A DNA stretch of 64,000 bases from Chitinophaga pinensis DSM 2588 (GTDB lineage Bacteria > Bacteroidota > Bacteroidia > Chitinophagales > Chitinophagaceae): positions 8,116,001 to 8,180,000 of the forward strand of contig NC_013132.1 in assembly GCF_000024005.1 (NCBI RefSeq), given 5' to 3'. Below, piece by piece: positions 41,978-51,283 of this stretch. The notes under the pieces were generated by a model, which was not told where the DNA came from, made no database searches, and saw only the letters and a list, made by a program, of their open reading frames with translations. How positions within the stretch are numbered: the first letter of the stretch is position 1; every line of letters starts with the position of its first letter. The position numbers were made by a program, and so were the translations under genes.

Positions 41978-42718
41978 TCATACTTTAGTCATATCAATCA
42001 ATGTCTTTGCATTTTCGATGGCGTATCCATGAACGTCATTATTGAAAAACACCCAAACAATATGCCCTTCTTGCTGCCAGTCAAGTACTTTTTGCGCATA
42101 CTTTTCCAGGGTTCTATGGCTGTAGGATGTTGCATAAGAGCCATCCGGACCATGAAAACGCACATAGATATGCCGGGCGGTGACAAACTCTCCATATGGC
42201 CAACGCTTACCAGATTCAGCTATCACAAAAGTGACTTTATACTTTTCAAGTAAGGCGATAGCATTATCTTTCAGCCAGCTGTCATGTCTGGGTTCAATAG
42301 CGAAAGTGTAACCTTTGTATTGCTTGAGCACTTCAAAGAAGTGGCTCACTTTATCCTCATGAAATCCCAGTGTGGCCGGCAGCTGAATCAGCACTGGTCC
42401 CAGGTGCTTTTGCACGGGATCAAAAACATCGAAGAACCTGGGCAATGTATCTTCAGGATCATTTAGCTTTTTAATATGGGTAATGTAACGGCTGATCTTA
42501 GGGCAGAAACGGAATCTGCTGTTCACCGTAGCGGTCCATTTTTCAACAGTAGCAGGCTTAGGAAGATGATAGAAACTGGTATTGATCTCTGCCGTGTGGA
42601 AATGACCGGCATAAAAAGAGAGGTAATCTGTCGGTTTGAGGTCTGGCGGGTAGAAGATCTCCCGCCAGTGTTTGTAACTCCATCCGGAGGTTCCGATATG
42701 TATTTTACCTGTTGCCAT
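41978..42718 (-). CDS. DUF72 family protein (YecE-like TIM barrel)
   Basis: I chose the ATG at 42718 (MATGKIHIGTSGWSYKHWRE), giving 246 residues; an ATG at 42730 would add four. DUF72 motifs are plain: IGTSGWSYKHWREIFYP, FHTAEINTSFYHLP, FRFCPKISRYITH, GPVLIQLP, FAIEPRHDSW and YVRFHGPDG. The family has a TIM barrel with resemblance to endonuclease IV-like folds, and its function is unknown. It is the first gene of the operon with the basic-tail protein and the Fpg/Nei glycosylase. Confidence 0.9.
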   Translation of the reverse strand: MATGKIHIGTSGWSYKHWREIFYPPDLKPTDYLSFYAGHFHTAEINTSFYHLPKPATVEKWTATVNSRFRFCPKISRYITHIKKLNDPEDTLPRFFDVFDPVQKHLGPVLIQLPATLGFHEDKVSHFFEVLKQYKGYTFAIEPRHDSWLKDNAIALLEKYKVTFVIAESGKRWPYGEFVTARHIYVRFHGPDGSYATSYSHRTLEKYAQKVLDWQQEGHIVWVFFNNDVHGYAIENAKTLIDMTKV

Positions 42719-42757
42719 TATAATATGCAACAGAAAAGTATGCCAATGAAGATGAAC

Positions 42758-44086
42758 TCAACAGTATCCTTTCGCCGCCTGTATAATAGCGGGCACCGCC
42801 ACACCTGTCACATAGTTACCTCCCAGTCTGATGCCAGGATAACGCTGTTCAAAGAAGCGGATCTGTTGTCTGGTCTGTGCATAACCTACATTTAACTGTG
42901 GGATCGCCCTGTTCCATTCACTGAAACGTTGCATTTCAGGAGGCGTCGTCAGTCCCAGCAGTTCCATCAGTTCATTTACTACGGTTTGTTGCAGCTTTTC
43001 AGGTCCCAGTTGGTCAAACAGCTGTTCCTGTCTTGCGCCACCTACAAACACCGTAAACAATACTTTGCCTGTTGGCACGCGGGAAGGGAATATAGCACTG
43101 TTACAGATAGCGCCCAGGAAATGTTTTCCTGCAGCATGTGGCACCAGGAATCCAAAACCCGCCGGTGCTTTCTGCTGGGCTTCCTGTCCGAATCCAAGGT
43201 GCAGTACGCCCATACGGGGATAAGGCACCTCGCTGAGATGTGCGGCGAGAGAAGAATCCAGCCCCTGTATTGCAACAGCCGTACTATATGCAGGTGTCGT
43301 GAAAATCACACGGGATGCGTTCAACATGGCGGTATTACCGCTCTCTGTATATTGTAAAATATAGTCGTCTGCCCCACGGGTAACGCCTGTTATAGCACAA
43401 TTGAATCTTATTTTACTGGTAAGCAGGGATTGTAATCTGTTGGTCAGTGTGGCATTACCTCCTTTAAAGGCAATGATCTTACGGCCGCCCATAGCGCCTT
43501 TATTCTTCATCAGTCCCTGCGTAACACTACCGTATTTCTTTTCCCACTGTGGCAGCATCGGGAGGACCTCCCCTACTGACATCAGATCAGGATTACCTGC
43601 ATAAATGCCGGAAAGTACGGGCTCAAACAGGTATTCATTTATTTCCTTTCCAAAGCGGCGGGTCACAAAGGAGGAGACTGTTTCTTCTCCTTCCGGGGCA
43701 GCCGCTTTGCGAAATCTTTCTGTGAACAACCGCCATTTAGCGCCGCCACTGATATAGTCCGATTGCAGTATCTTAAACGGATGTGGAGATACGGCATGTA
43801 ATTTATTATTTCTGACCAGGAAGCGGTTTTTACTGGCAGCAGCTGCTTCCAGCACCTCCTCCTGCAAACCCAGTTGATCGATATAGGCCATGAACTCGGG
43901 AGAAGCGGCCAGAGAATTCGGGCCTGCATCCAGTTCGTAACCGTCTATATGTAATGATTTTACAACACCTCCCGCATAGGAAGAGGCTTCCATAATTTCA
44001 TAGGGAATGCCCTTCTGCTGTAATTCGTAGGCAATACTTAGTCCGGCAATACCGGCGCCGGCAATGATAACGGGTTGTGTTTGCAT
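42758..44086 (-). CDS. hemG: Protoporphyrinogen oxidase (HemY/HemG-type, FAD)
   Basis: The 442-residue flavoprotein has the FAD dinucleotide motif VIIAGAGIAGLSIAYELQQKG and the YAGGVVKSLHIDGYELDAGPNSL block of protoporphyrinogen oxidase, plus FGKEINEYLFEPVLSGIYAGNPDLMS. It oxidises protoporphyrinogen IX to protoporphyrin IX using oxygen, the step before ferrochelatase. It lies 25 bases after hemH on the same strand and next to the hemACDEFBL run. Confidence 0.93.
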   Translation of the reverse strand: MQTQPVIIAGAGIAGLSIAYELQQKGIPYEIMEASSYAGGVVKSLHIDGYELDAGPNSLAASPEFMAYIDQLGLQEEVLEAAAASKNRFLVRNNKLHAVSPHPFKILQSDYISGGAKWRLFTERFRKAAAPEGEETVSSFVTRRFGKEINEYLFEPVLSGIYAGNPDLMSVGEVLPMLPQWEKKYGSVTQGLMKNKGAMGGRKIIAFKGGNATLTNRLQSLLTSKIRFNCAITGVTRGADDYILQYTESGNTAMLNASRVIFTTPAYSTAVAIQGLDSSLAAHLSEVPYPRMGVLHLGFGQEAQQKAPAGFGFLVPHAAGKHFLGAICNSAIFPSRVPTGKVLFTVFVGGARQEQLFDQLGPEKLQQTVVNELMELLGLTTPPEMQRFSEWNRAIPQLNVGYAQTRQQIRFFEQRYPGIRLGGNYVTGVAVPAIIQAAKGYC

Positions 44087-44111
44087 GGTTGCGGATATTG
44101 GTCATAACTGG

Positions 44112-45140
44112 TCAGGACATCGCTGTCATCCATTTTACCACTGCGCCCACCCATAGCGGATGTACATTCAGACAAGGTATCATGGTAAAGCTGTCGCCAC
44201 CACTATTTATAAAGGTATGTTTACCTTCCACTGCAATTTCTTCCAGCGTTTCAAGACAGTCCGACACAAATGCAGGACAAGCCACCAGCAAACGCTTCAC
44301 TCCCTTCTTTGGCAATTCCTCCAGCGTAGCGGCAGTATAAGGTTTCAGCCATTCTTCCCTGCCCAGGCGGGACTGGAAGGTAACGCTCCACTTCTCTCTC
44401 GGTATTTTCAGTTTCTCTGCTACCAGTTCGGAGGTAATAAATACCTGGTGACGATAACAGAACTCATGTGCAGGAGAACCGACATGGCAGCAGTCTTCTA
44501 CCTGCAGACAGTGTTTTCCTGTAATATCTCCTTTTCGTATGTGCCTCTCAGGTACACCATGATAGCTGAATAACAGGTGATCAAAGTCCTGCGACACATA
44601 GGGACGCATACTCTCTGCCAGCGCGTTGATATAATCAGGCTCGCTGTAGTAGGGAGGTACGATATTTAAAGTAAACGGATACTTCTTTTTCTTATGTACA
44701 GCCTTTGCGTGCTCTACAGCCGTCTCATAAGAAGACATGGCATAGTGCGGATATAAAGGCAACAGGATCACTTCTTTCAGATTGGGATTCTGCTTGAGCA
44801 GCTTGTCATATGCGTCTTCCTGAGAAGGATTACCGTAACGCATAGAGATTTCCACAGGCATCTGCAGATCATGCTGTACAGCGTTCTGCAATTGCTTTGT
44901 CAATGCGATCAACGGAGAACCCTCTTCCCACCAGATGGATTTATAAGCCTCTGCTGACTTAGGCGCACGCCTTGGCACTATAATACCTTTGATCAGCATT
45001 AAGCGGAACAGATACGGATAGTCAATTACCCGTTTATCCATTAAAAACTCATTGAGATAACGCTTAACATCCGGTACTGCCGTAGAATCCGGCGACCCGA
45101 GGTTCATCAGAATAATTCCTTTATCAGATTTAGCTTCCAT
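44112..45140 (-). CDS. hemH: Ferrochelatase
   Basis: The 342-residue protein begins GIILMNLGSPDSTAVPDVKRYLNEFLMD, a ferrochelatase signature, and has the metal-site His in LLFSYHGVPERHIRKGD, the second site in LLVACPAFVSDCLETLEEIAVEG, and VTFQSRLGREEWLKPYT. It inserts Fe(II) into protoporphyrin IX. A strong promoter lies just upstream. Several Cys are present, but I cannot tell whether they bind an iron-sulphur cluster. Confidence 0.95.
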   Translation of the reverse strand: MEAKSDKGIILMNLGSPDSTAVPDVKRYLNEFLMDKRVIDYPYLFRLMLIKGIIVPRRAPKSAEAYKSIWWEEGSPLIALTKQLQNAVQHDLQMPVEISMRYGNPSQEDAYDKLLKQNPNLKEVILLPLYPHYAMSSYETAVEHAKAVHKKKKYPFTLNIVPPYYSEPDYINALAESMRPYVSQDFDHLLFSYHGVPERHIRKGDITGKHCLQVEDCCHVGSPAHEFCYRHQVFITSELVAEKLKIPREKWSVTFQSRLGREEWLKPYTAATLEELPKKGVKRLLVACPAFVSDCLETLEEIAVEGKHTFINSGGDSFTMIPCLNVHPLWVGAVVKWMTAMS

Positions 45141-45160
45141 CCTTATACTTAAAATTGTTG

Positions 45161-45189
45161 CAAATGTAACGGCTTATCCCGCCTGCAAA
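45161..45189 (-). promoter_or_regulatory. Bacteroidota-type promoter of hemH-hemG
   Basis: On the minus strand TTTG (-33) is followed after 17 bases by TACATTTG (-7, TAnnTTTG), about 20 bases before the hemH ATG. Confidence 0.65.
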
Positions 45190-45352
45190 TGTCATACAAT
45201 TGTTGAAATAATTTAATTATTAACTATAATGTAATAGATAACGTATATCAGTATGTAAACTGACAAAAGTCATTTTTATGCATGTCATTATACCAGCAGT
45301 AGAAATGACACACTAATGACAGCCTGCTGCCCTTTCTTGCAGTCTATGCAAG

Positions 45353-45360
45353 TATTTTTG
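45353..45360 (+). promoter_or_regulatory. Putative -7 box of the hemACDEFBL operon
   Basis: TATTTTTG matches TAnnTTTG and lies 24 bases before the ATG at 45385. This supports that start over the upstream in-frame ATGs at 45316 and 45346. Confidence 0.5.
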
Positions 45361-45384
45361 CACCCGGAAGCTTATAAGAACAAA

Positions 45385-46638
45385 ATGCAGGGTAGTCATT
45401 CAAAAGATATAGCCCATTTTCATATCGTTGGTATCAACTATAAGAAAACAGATGCTGCTATAAGAGGATCGTTTGCTATTAACCAGGTACAATATCAGCA
45501 CTTACTCGAAAGTGCAAAGTCCCTAGACCTGGATGATATTTTTGTACTCTCAACATGCAACAGAACTGAGATCTATGGTTTTGCCAATGATCCACAGCAA
45601 CTGGTGGAGCTGGTGTGCAATGAAACCGATGGTGATTGCAATCTATTCAGCCAGTTATCTTATGTGAAAACGGGAGAAGAAGCCATTAAACACCTTTATC
45701 AGGTAGGCACAGGACTGGACTCACAGATCCTCGGGGATTATGAGATCATCGGTCAGATACGCAATGCAACGAAATTTTCCAAAGCAAATGGTTGTTTCGG
45801 CGGATTCCAGGAAAGACTGGTGAACAGCGTATTACAGGTATCCAAGCTTATCAAGAATGAAACAGGTCTCAGCTCCGGTACCGTTTCTGTGGCATTTGCC
45901 GCAGTACGCCTGCTGGAACATAAAGTGCCTGATATTCATCAGAAAAAGATATTGCTGGTAGGCGTAGGTAAGATCGGCCGTAATACCTGCAAGAACATGA
46001 TGGACTATCTTGGCGTGACCAACGTCACATTGGTGAACCGTACTACTGCCGTAGCACAGGAATTTGCCAATCAGCACGGTCTGCGCTATGCGCCATATGA
46101 AAATCTTGCAGAAGAATTACAGGCGGCAGATATTATACTCGTAGCCTCTAATGCACCGGAACCAAACGTACTGGCAGAACATTTCCAGCAATCCTCGCGC
46201 AAACTGATCATCGACCTGTCTATTCCATTCAACGTAGCGCCGGACGTAAAAGAGCTGTCGCATATTGAGCTCGTGAATGTGGATGAACTGTCTAAGATAC
46301 AGGATGAGACATTGCAGATGCGTTTGCAGGAAGTGCCGAAAGCACTGTCTATCATCGAGGAGCACATGAACGAGTTCCTCTACTGGTATAAAATGCGTAA
46401 ACACGCGGTGGTACTGAAAGCCGTAAAAGATAAACTGACGGAAATCCATACCAAGGAGATACAGCAGCAGAAGAACGGTAGTCAGTATAACCTGGAAGAT
46501 ATTGAAGCAGTATCCTCCCGCATCATCCAGAAGATGATCAACCTGATGGCAGGTAAAGTACGCCGCGAAACAGATAAAAGTGACCAATATATCGCCATGA
46601 TCAATGATATCTTTGAGACCGGCGTTAACCAGGAATAA
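45385..46638 (+). CDS. hemA: Glutamyl-tRNA reductase
   Basis: Starting at 45385 (MQGSHSKDIAHFHIVGINYK) the protein has 417 residues. It has the catalytic Cys58 in VLSTCNRTEIYG, VGTGLDSQILGDYEIIGQIRNA, SSGTVSVAFAAVRLLE, an NADPH site (KKILLVGVGKIGRNTCKN) and a C-terminal dimerisation helix. It reduces glutamyl-tRNA to glutamate-1-semialdehyde, the entry step of the C5 haem pathway. It leads a seven-gene operon with spacings of 3 bases (hemC), a 14-base overlap (hemC/hemD), and 5-42 bases thereafter. Confidence 0.95.
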   Translation: MQGSHSKDIAHFHIVGINYKKTDAAIRGSFAINQVQYQHLLESAKSLDLDDIFVLSTCNRTEIYGFANDPQQLVELVCNETDGDCNLFSQLSYVKTGEEAIKHLYQVGTGLDSQILGDYEIIGQIRNATKFSKANGCFGGFQERLVNSVLQVSKLIKNETGLSSGTVSVAFAAVRLLEHKVPDIHQKKILLVGVGKIGRNTCKNMMDYLGVTNVTLVNRTTAVAQEFANQHGLRYAPYENLAEELQAADIILVASNAPEPNVLAEHFQQSSRKLIIDLSIPFNVAPDVKELSHIELVNVDELSKIQDETLQMRLQEVPKALSIIEEHMNEFLYWYKMRKHAVVLKAVKDKLTEIHTKEIQQQKNGSQYNLEDIEAVSSRIIQKMINLMAGKVRRETDKSDQYIAMINDIFETGVNQE

Positions 46639-46641
46639 TTC

Positions 46642-47565
46642 ATGAACAGAGAAATAAAGATAGGTACAAGGGACAGCCAGCTCGCACTGTGGCAGGCAAA
46701 TAAAGTAAAAGGTCTGCTGGAAGCGCAGGGTTACAGTACGGTACTGGTACCTATCAAAAGCGAGGGAGATATCGACCTCGTTACTCCACTTTACGAAATA
46801 GGCGTACAGGGCATCTTCACCAAGAGCCTGGATATCGCACTCCTCAACGGCCGTATTGATATTGCCGTTCACTCTCTCAAAGACGTTCCGACACAACTGC
46901 CTAAAAATATTATTCAGGCCGCTGTCCTGGAAAGAGGCCCTGTAAAGGACCTGCTGGTATACCGTCAGGATACCGCCTTCCTCGGACAGCCGGAGTATAT
47001 CGCAAACATTGCTACCAGCAGTGTACGCCGTAAAGCACAGTGGCTGCGTAAATATCCGAAGCACCAGCTGCATAACCTGCGTGGGAATGTGAATACCCGC
47101 CTGCAGAAGCTGGCTGCTGAAAACTGGGACGGTGCTATCTTCGCTGCCGCCGGACTGGAAAGAATAGGTGTACGTCCTGCCACTTCTATAGAACTTGACT
47201 GGATGCTTCCCGCTCCTGCCCAGGGCGCTGTAGTAGCCGTATGCCGGGAAGATGATGATTTCTGCAGACAGGCATGTGCGCCTTTCAACGACCTGGCTAC
47301 AGCCCTCTGTACCCGCGTGGAACGCGATTTCCTGCGGACACTGATGGGTGGTTGTACTACGCCGATCAGCGCATATGCGACGATCAGCAATGAAACAGTA
47401 CACTTCAGCGGAGAACTGTGCAGCCTGGACGGACAACAGCTCTTTACTATTACAGAACAGCTCCCCTTACAGGATGCCGGCGTGATAGGCAGAAGCGCGG
47501 CAGAAAAGATCCTCGCACAGGGAGGAGATAAAATTGTTGCTGAGATAAAGAATGCCATCAAATAA
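46642..47565 (+). CDS. hemC: Porphobilinogen deaminase (hydroxymethylbilane synthase)
   Basis: The 307-residue protein has the family motifs IGTRDSQLALWQANKVK, GIFTKSLDIALLNGRIDIAVHSLKDVPT (catalytic Asp region), SSVRRKAQWL and the dipyrromethane-cofactor Cys238 in LMGGCTTPISAYA. It joins four porphobilinogens into hydroxymethylbilane. Its 3' end overlaps the hemD start by 14 bases, implying translational coupling. Confidence 0.96.
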   Translation: MNREIKIGTRDSQLALWQANKVKGLLEAQGYSTVLVPIKSEGDIDLVTPLYEIGVQGIFTKSLDIALLNGRIDIAVHSLKDVPTQLPKNIIQAAVLERGPVKDLLVYRQDTAFLGQPEYIANIATSSVRRKAQWLRKYPKHQLHNLRGNVNTRLQKLAAENWDGAIFAAAGLERIGVRPATSIELDWMLPAPAQGAVVAVCREDDDFCRQACAPFNDLATALCTRVERDFLRTLMGGCTTPISAYATISNETVHFSGELCSLDGQQLFTITEQLPLQDAGVIGRSAAEKILAQGGDKIVAEIKNAIK

Positions 47566-48298
47566 AAGATATCGCATATTAAGCACCAGAGCTGTAGACC
47601 CGGAACTGGTCAGCAGCGCTGCGGAACAATCTGTAGATATTATCCCGCAGGCTTTCATCCGTACCAGGCCACGGGTTGATGATCGTCTGCTGCAACAGGT
47701 ACAACAACTGCTAAAGGAAAAGGTAACGGTCGTTTTCACCAGTGTGAATGCGGTCAACGCCATACAAAACCTGTATTTCCGGATCTTGCCGGCAGATGCA
47801 GTTACGGAACAGGCCAATATGCCCGGATGGGATGTATATTGCCTGGAAGGCGCTACCAAAGAAGCCCTTTCCCGTACAGCCATTCCCCACAATATTACCG
47901 GCACAGCAGCCAATGCAGCCATGCTGGCGCAGACCATTGTCAGGAATGAAGAAAAAGGTCCGCTGGTCTTCTTCTGCGGAGACAGGCGCAGAGACGAACT
48001 GCCAGATATACTACGGCAACGGAACATCGGCCTGAACGAAGTGATCGTATACGAGACAACGGAAACGCCGGCCGTCACCGGAGCAACATATGACGGTATC
48101 TTCTTTCTCAGTCCCAGCGCTGTACAAAGCTTCTTCTCCGTCAATCACCTTGCGCAGCATACCGTATGTTTTTCAATCGGCCCGACTACAGCGGCAGCAC
48201 TTGAACAACATACCAACAATAAAATTATTATCAGCACCGGTCAGCGTATGGCTGATATGGTGCAGACAGCAATATTCTATTTTAACAACATCAACTGA
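47552..48298 (+). CDS. hemD: Uroporphyrinogen-III synthase
   Basis: The 248-residue protein is poorly conserved, as is usual for HemD, but shows the two-domain pattern: [12 protein letters not shown] at the start, [44 protein letters not shown], and [17 protein letters not shown], ending with [15 protein letters not shown]. It cyclises and inverts ring D of hydroxymethylbilane. Position inside the hem operon confirms the call. Confidence 0.9.
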   Translation: MPSNKRYRILSTRAVDPELVSSAAEQSVDIIPQAFIRTRPRVDDRLLQQVQQLLKEKVTVVFTSVNAVNAIQNLYFRILPADAVTEQANMPGWDVYCLEGATKEALSRTAIPHNITGTAANAAMLAQTIVRNEEKGPLVFFCGDRRRDELPDILRQRNIGLNEVIVYETTETPAVTGATYDGIFFLSPSAVQSFFSVNHLAQHTVCFSIGPTTAAALEQHTNNKIIISTGQRMADMVQTAIFYFNNIN

Positions 48299-48303
48299 TA
48301 CGA

Positions 48304-49329
48304 ATGAGCGCCTTAAAGAATGACCTTTTACTGAGAGCTTTACGCGGAGAAACAACAGAACGTGTTCCTGTGTGGATGATGCGCCAGGCTGGCCGCTACC
48401 TGCCTGACTATATCAAACTGCGGGAGAAATACTCCTTCTTTGAACGCTGTATGAACCCCGAACTGGCTACGGAAATCACTGTGATGCCCGTACACCAGGT
48501 AGGCGTAGATGCTGCCATCATCTTCTCTGATATTCTCGTAGTGCCACAGGCAATGGGTATGGAAGTACAGCTGATCGAAAAGATCGGTCCTGTATTGCCG
48601 GATCCGGTAAAAGGTGCAGCTGATCTTCAGAAACTCTGCGTTCCTGATGTAAAGGACACCCTCAATTACGTATTTGAAGCGTTGGCTTTAACCAAGAAAA
48701 CACTGGATGGCGCTGTTCCGCTGATCGGTTTTGCAGGTGCACCATGGACATTGCTCTGCTACATGGTACAGGGTAAAGGTTCCAAGACTTTCGATGCGGC
48801 TAAAGCATTTTGCTACCAGCAACCGGAAGTAGCACATCAGCTGCTTCAGATGATCACTGATACAACGATCGCTTACCTGAAAGAACAGGTAAAAGCAGGC
48901 GCAGACTGCTTACAGTTGTTTGATTCATGGGGTGGTCTGCTCAGTCCTCAGGACTTCGAAAACTTCTCTCTTCAATATATGCGTCAGATCGTGGCTGCAC
49001 TGAAAGATGTGTGCCCGGTTACCGTATTTGCCAAAGGTGCGTGGTTTGCACTGGAAGAAATGGCGGCTACCGGCGCTAACTGTCTGGGTGTTGACTGGGC
49101 TATTCAGCCAGCCCGCGCAAGACAGTTCGCAGGTAATAATGTCACCCTTCAGGGTAACTTCGATCCTGCCAAATTACTGGCTCCGATTCCTGAGATCAAA
49201 AAATCAGTAAAAGAAATGCTGACCGGCTTTGGTAAACATCGCTACATTGCGAACCTCGGCCATGGTATCCTGCCAAATGTGCCGGTTGACCACGCAAGAG
49301 CATTTATCGATACTGTCAAGGAATTCTAA
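48304..49329 (+). CDS. hemE: Uroporphyrinogen decarboxylase
   Basis: The 341-residue protein starts with [29 protein letters not shown], the HemE signature 1 with catalytic Arg and Asp. It then has [35 protein letters not shown] and DSWGGLLSP. It removes four carboxylates from uroporphyrinogen III to give coproporphyrinogen III. It follows hemD by 5 bases and precedes hemF by 12. Confidence 0.97.
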   Translation: MSALKNDLLLRALRGETTERVPVWMMRQAGRYLPDYIKLREKYSFFERCMNPELATEITVMPVHQVGVDAAIIFSDILVVPQAMGMEVQLIEKIGPVLPDPVKGAADLQKLCVPDVKDTLNYVFEALALTKKTLDGAVPLIGFAGAPWTLLCYMVQGKGSKTFDAAKAFCYQQPEVAHQLLQMITDTTIAYLKEQVKAGADCLQLFDSWGGLLSPQDFENFSLQYMRQIVAALKDVCPVTVFAKGAWFALEEMAATGANCLGVDWAIQPARARQFAGNNVTLQGNFDPAKLLAPIPEIKKSVKEMLTGFGKHRYIANLGHGILPNVPVDHARAFIDTVKEF

Positions 49330-49341
49330 AGGAAACCAGTT

Positions 49342-50253
49342 ATGAACATTAAAGACAACTTTATTTCCCTTATTCACCGCCTGCAGGACGAGATCTGCAC
49401 AGCGCTGGAAAATATAGATGGTAAAGCCAGTTTTCGTGAAGACCGTTGGGAACGTCCTGGTGGCGGTGGTGGTAAATCACGCGTGATTGCAGATGGCAAC
49501 GTATTCGAAAAAGGCGGTGTCAATACCTCTGTTGTACATGGAGAATTGCCCGAACTGATGGCTAAACAGTTTGGTGTAGGCCAGGCTCAGTTCATGGCCT
49601 GTGGTATTTCCCTGGTTATTCACCCGGTGAATCCTTTTGTACCGACTGTACACGCCAATTTCCGCTATTTTGAACTGTATGACGATAACGGTACACTGAA
49701 AGATTCCTGGTTTGGCGGCGGGGCTGATCTGACGCCTTACTACCTGGATGAACAGGATGGTATACATTTTCACCAGACATTCAAAAATGCCTGTGATCCT
49801 TTTGGTACGGAGCTGTATCCGCTGTTTAAAAAGCATTGTGACGAGTACTTTATCAACAAACACCGTAATAATGAAGCCCGCGGTATCGGCGGTATCTTCT
49901 ACGACTATCAGCGTCCCGGTGAAAAGATGAATGCAGAACAGCTGTTCAACTTTGCCAAAGCCAATGGCGAAGCGTTTATACAGGCTTATCTGCCCATCGT
50001 GGAAAAGACGAAAGACATACCATATACAGATGCACAGAAAGACTGGCAGGAATACAGGCGTGGACGCTATGTAGAGTTCAACCTGATTCATGACAGAGGT
50101 ACTTTGTTTGGTCTGAAAACCAACGGCCGTACGGAATCCATACTTATGAGTCTTCCGCCAAGAGCACGCTGGGAATACGATTACCACCCTGCTGAAGGTA
50201 GTCCGGAAGCACAACTGGTGGAATTCCTGAAACCCAGAGAGTGGGCCGTTTAA
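49342..50253 (+). CDS. hemF: Oxygen-dependent coproporphyrinogen III oxidase
   Basis: The 303-residue protein is the aerobic enzyme: RWERPGGGGGKSRVIADGNVFEKGGVNTS, NPFVPTVHANFRYFEL, SWFGGGADLTPYYLDEQDGIHFHQTFKNACD, RGIGGIFYDYQ and GRYVEFNLIHDRGTLFGLKT are diagnostic of HemF. It converts coproporphyrinogen III to protoporphyrinogen IX using oxygen. No oxygen-independent HemN is in the locus, so this route is built for aerobic growth. Confidence 0.97.
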   Translation: MNIKDNFISLIHRLQDEICTALENIDGKASFREDRWERPGGGGGKSRVIADGNVFEKGGVNTSVVHGELPELMAKQFGVGQAQFMACGISLVIHPVNPFVPTVHANFRYFELYDDNGTLKDSWFGGGADLTPYYLDEQDGIHFHQTFKNACDPFGTELYPLFKKHCDEYFINKHRNNEARGIGGIFYDYQRPGEKMNAEQLFNFAKANGEAFIQAYLPIVEKTKDIPYTDAQKDWQEYRRGRYVEFNLIHDRGTLFGLKTNGRTESILMSLPPRARWEYDYHPAEGSPEAQLVEFLKPREWAV

Positions 50254-50275
50254 AACACAATAAAAACACATTTTT

Positions 50276-51241
50276 ATGATACGCAGAAACAGGATATTGA
50301 GAACATCTCCCGCCATCCGTGCGATGGTTGCGGAAACGATACTGACGCCCAGCGATTTTATTGCACCGTTGTTCATTGTAGAAGGAGAAAATGTGAAAGA
50401 AGAAATTTCTTCTATGCCCGGCTATTTCCGTTATTCACTGGACCTGACAGTGAAAGAAGTGAAAGAGCTCTGGAGCATGGGTATCAAAAGTGTACTGCTC
50501 TTTATCAAATGCGCAGATGAACTGAAAGATAATAAAGGTACAGAAGCGGTTAATCCACAAGGTCTGATGCAACGCGCTATCAGAGCGATCAAGGATGCCG
50601 TTCCTGAAATAGTGGTAATGACTGACGTAGCGCTGGATCCTTACTCTTCCTTTGGTCATGATGGTATCGTGGAAAACGGAGAGATTGTGAATGACGCTAC
50701 GGTAGAAGTACTGTCCCGCATGAGCCTCAGCCATGCAGAAGCAGGTGCTGATTTTGTCGCGCCAAGTGATAAAATGGATGGTCGTATCCTTTCCATCCGT
50801 AGTATGCTGGAACAACATAGCTTCCATAAGGTAGGTATCATGGCATATAGCGCGAAATACGCTTCCTGCCTGTATGGTCCTTTCCGCGATGCCCTGGATT
50901 CAGCTCCGGGCTTCGGCGATAAAAAGACCTATCAGCTGGATTATGCCAATTCCACCCAGGCACTGAAAGAAACCCTGATGGATGTACAGGAAGGCGCTGA
51001 TATTGTGATGGTAAAACCAGCACTGTACTATCTGGATGTGATTAAAAAGATCAAAGACGAGGTAAATGTACCGGTGAGCGCTTACCATGTAAGCGGAGAA
51101 TACGCTATGATCAAAGCAGCCGCAAAAATGGGCTGGCTGAATGAAGAAAAAGCTATTATTGAGGCGTTGACCAGCATCAAACGTGCAGGCGCCGATCTGA
51201 TCGCGACCTATTTCGCAAAAGACGCGGTGCGATTATTGTAA
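50276..51241 (+). CDS. hemB: Delta-aminolevulinic acid dehydratase (porphobilinogen synthase)
   Basis: The 321-residue protein has the two Schiff-base lysines, Lys194 (YSAKYASCLYGPFRDA) and Lys247 (DIVMVKPALYYLD). The metal-site segment reads VMTDVALDPYSSFGHDGIV: the Cys ligands of zinc-type HemB are replaced by Ala/Asp, so this is the magnesium-dependent, zinc-free type. It condenses two 5-aminolevulinates. It lies 22 bases after hemF. Confidence 0.97.
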   Translation: MIRRNRILRTSPAIRAMVAETILTPSDFIAPLFIVEGENVKEEISSMPGYFRYSLDLTVKEVKELWSMGIKSVLLFIKCADELKDNKGTEAVNPQGLMQRAIRAIKDAVPEIVVMTDVALDPYSSFGHDGIVENGEIVNDATVEVLSRMSLSHAEAGADFVAPSDKMDGRILSIRSMLEQHSFHKVGIMAYSAKYASCLYGPFRDALDSAPGFGDKKTYQLDYANSTQALKETLMDVQEGADIVMVKPALYYLDVIKKIKDEVNVPVSAYHVSGEYAMIKAAAKMGWLNEEKAIIEALTSIKRAGADLIATYFAKDAVRLL

Positions 51242-51283
51242 TCCGGTACACATGCTTTTCAGTTAAAAATATTTATCACTACC

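Noticed and set aside
45316..45384. Upstream start of hemA
   Set aside because: The -7 box TATTTTTG at 45353-45360 would lie inside it, and the extra residues are not family-like.
46117..47436. Long open frame (439 codons) on the minus strand
   Set aside because: It lies wholly opposite hemA and hemC, which are unmistakable; its translation has no domain pattern.
49477..50376. Long open frame on the minus strand
   Set aside because: Antisense to hemF and hemB; no recognisable protein features.
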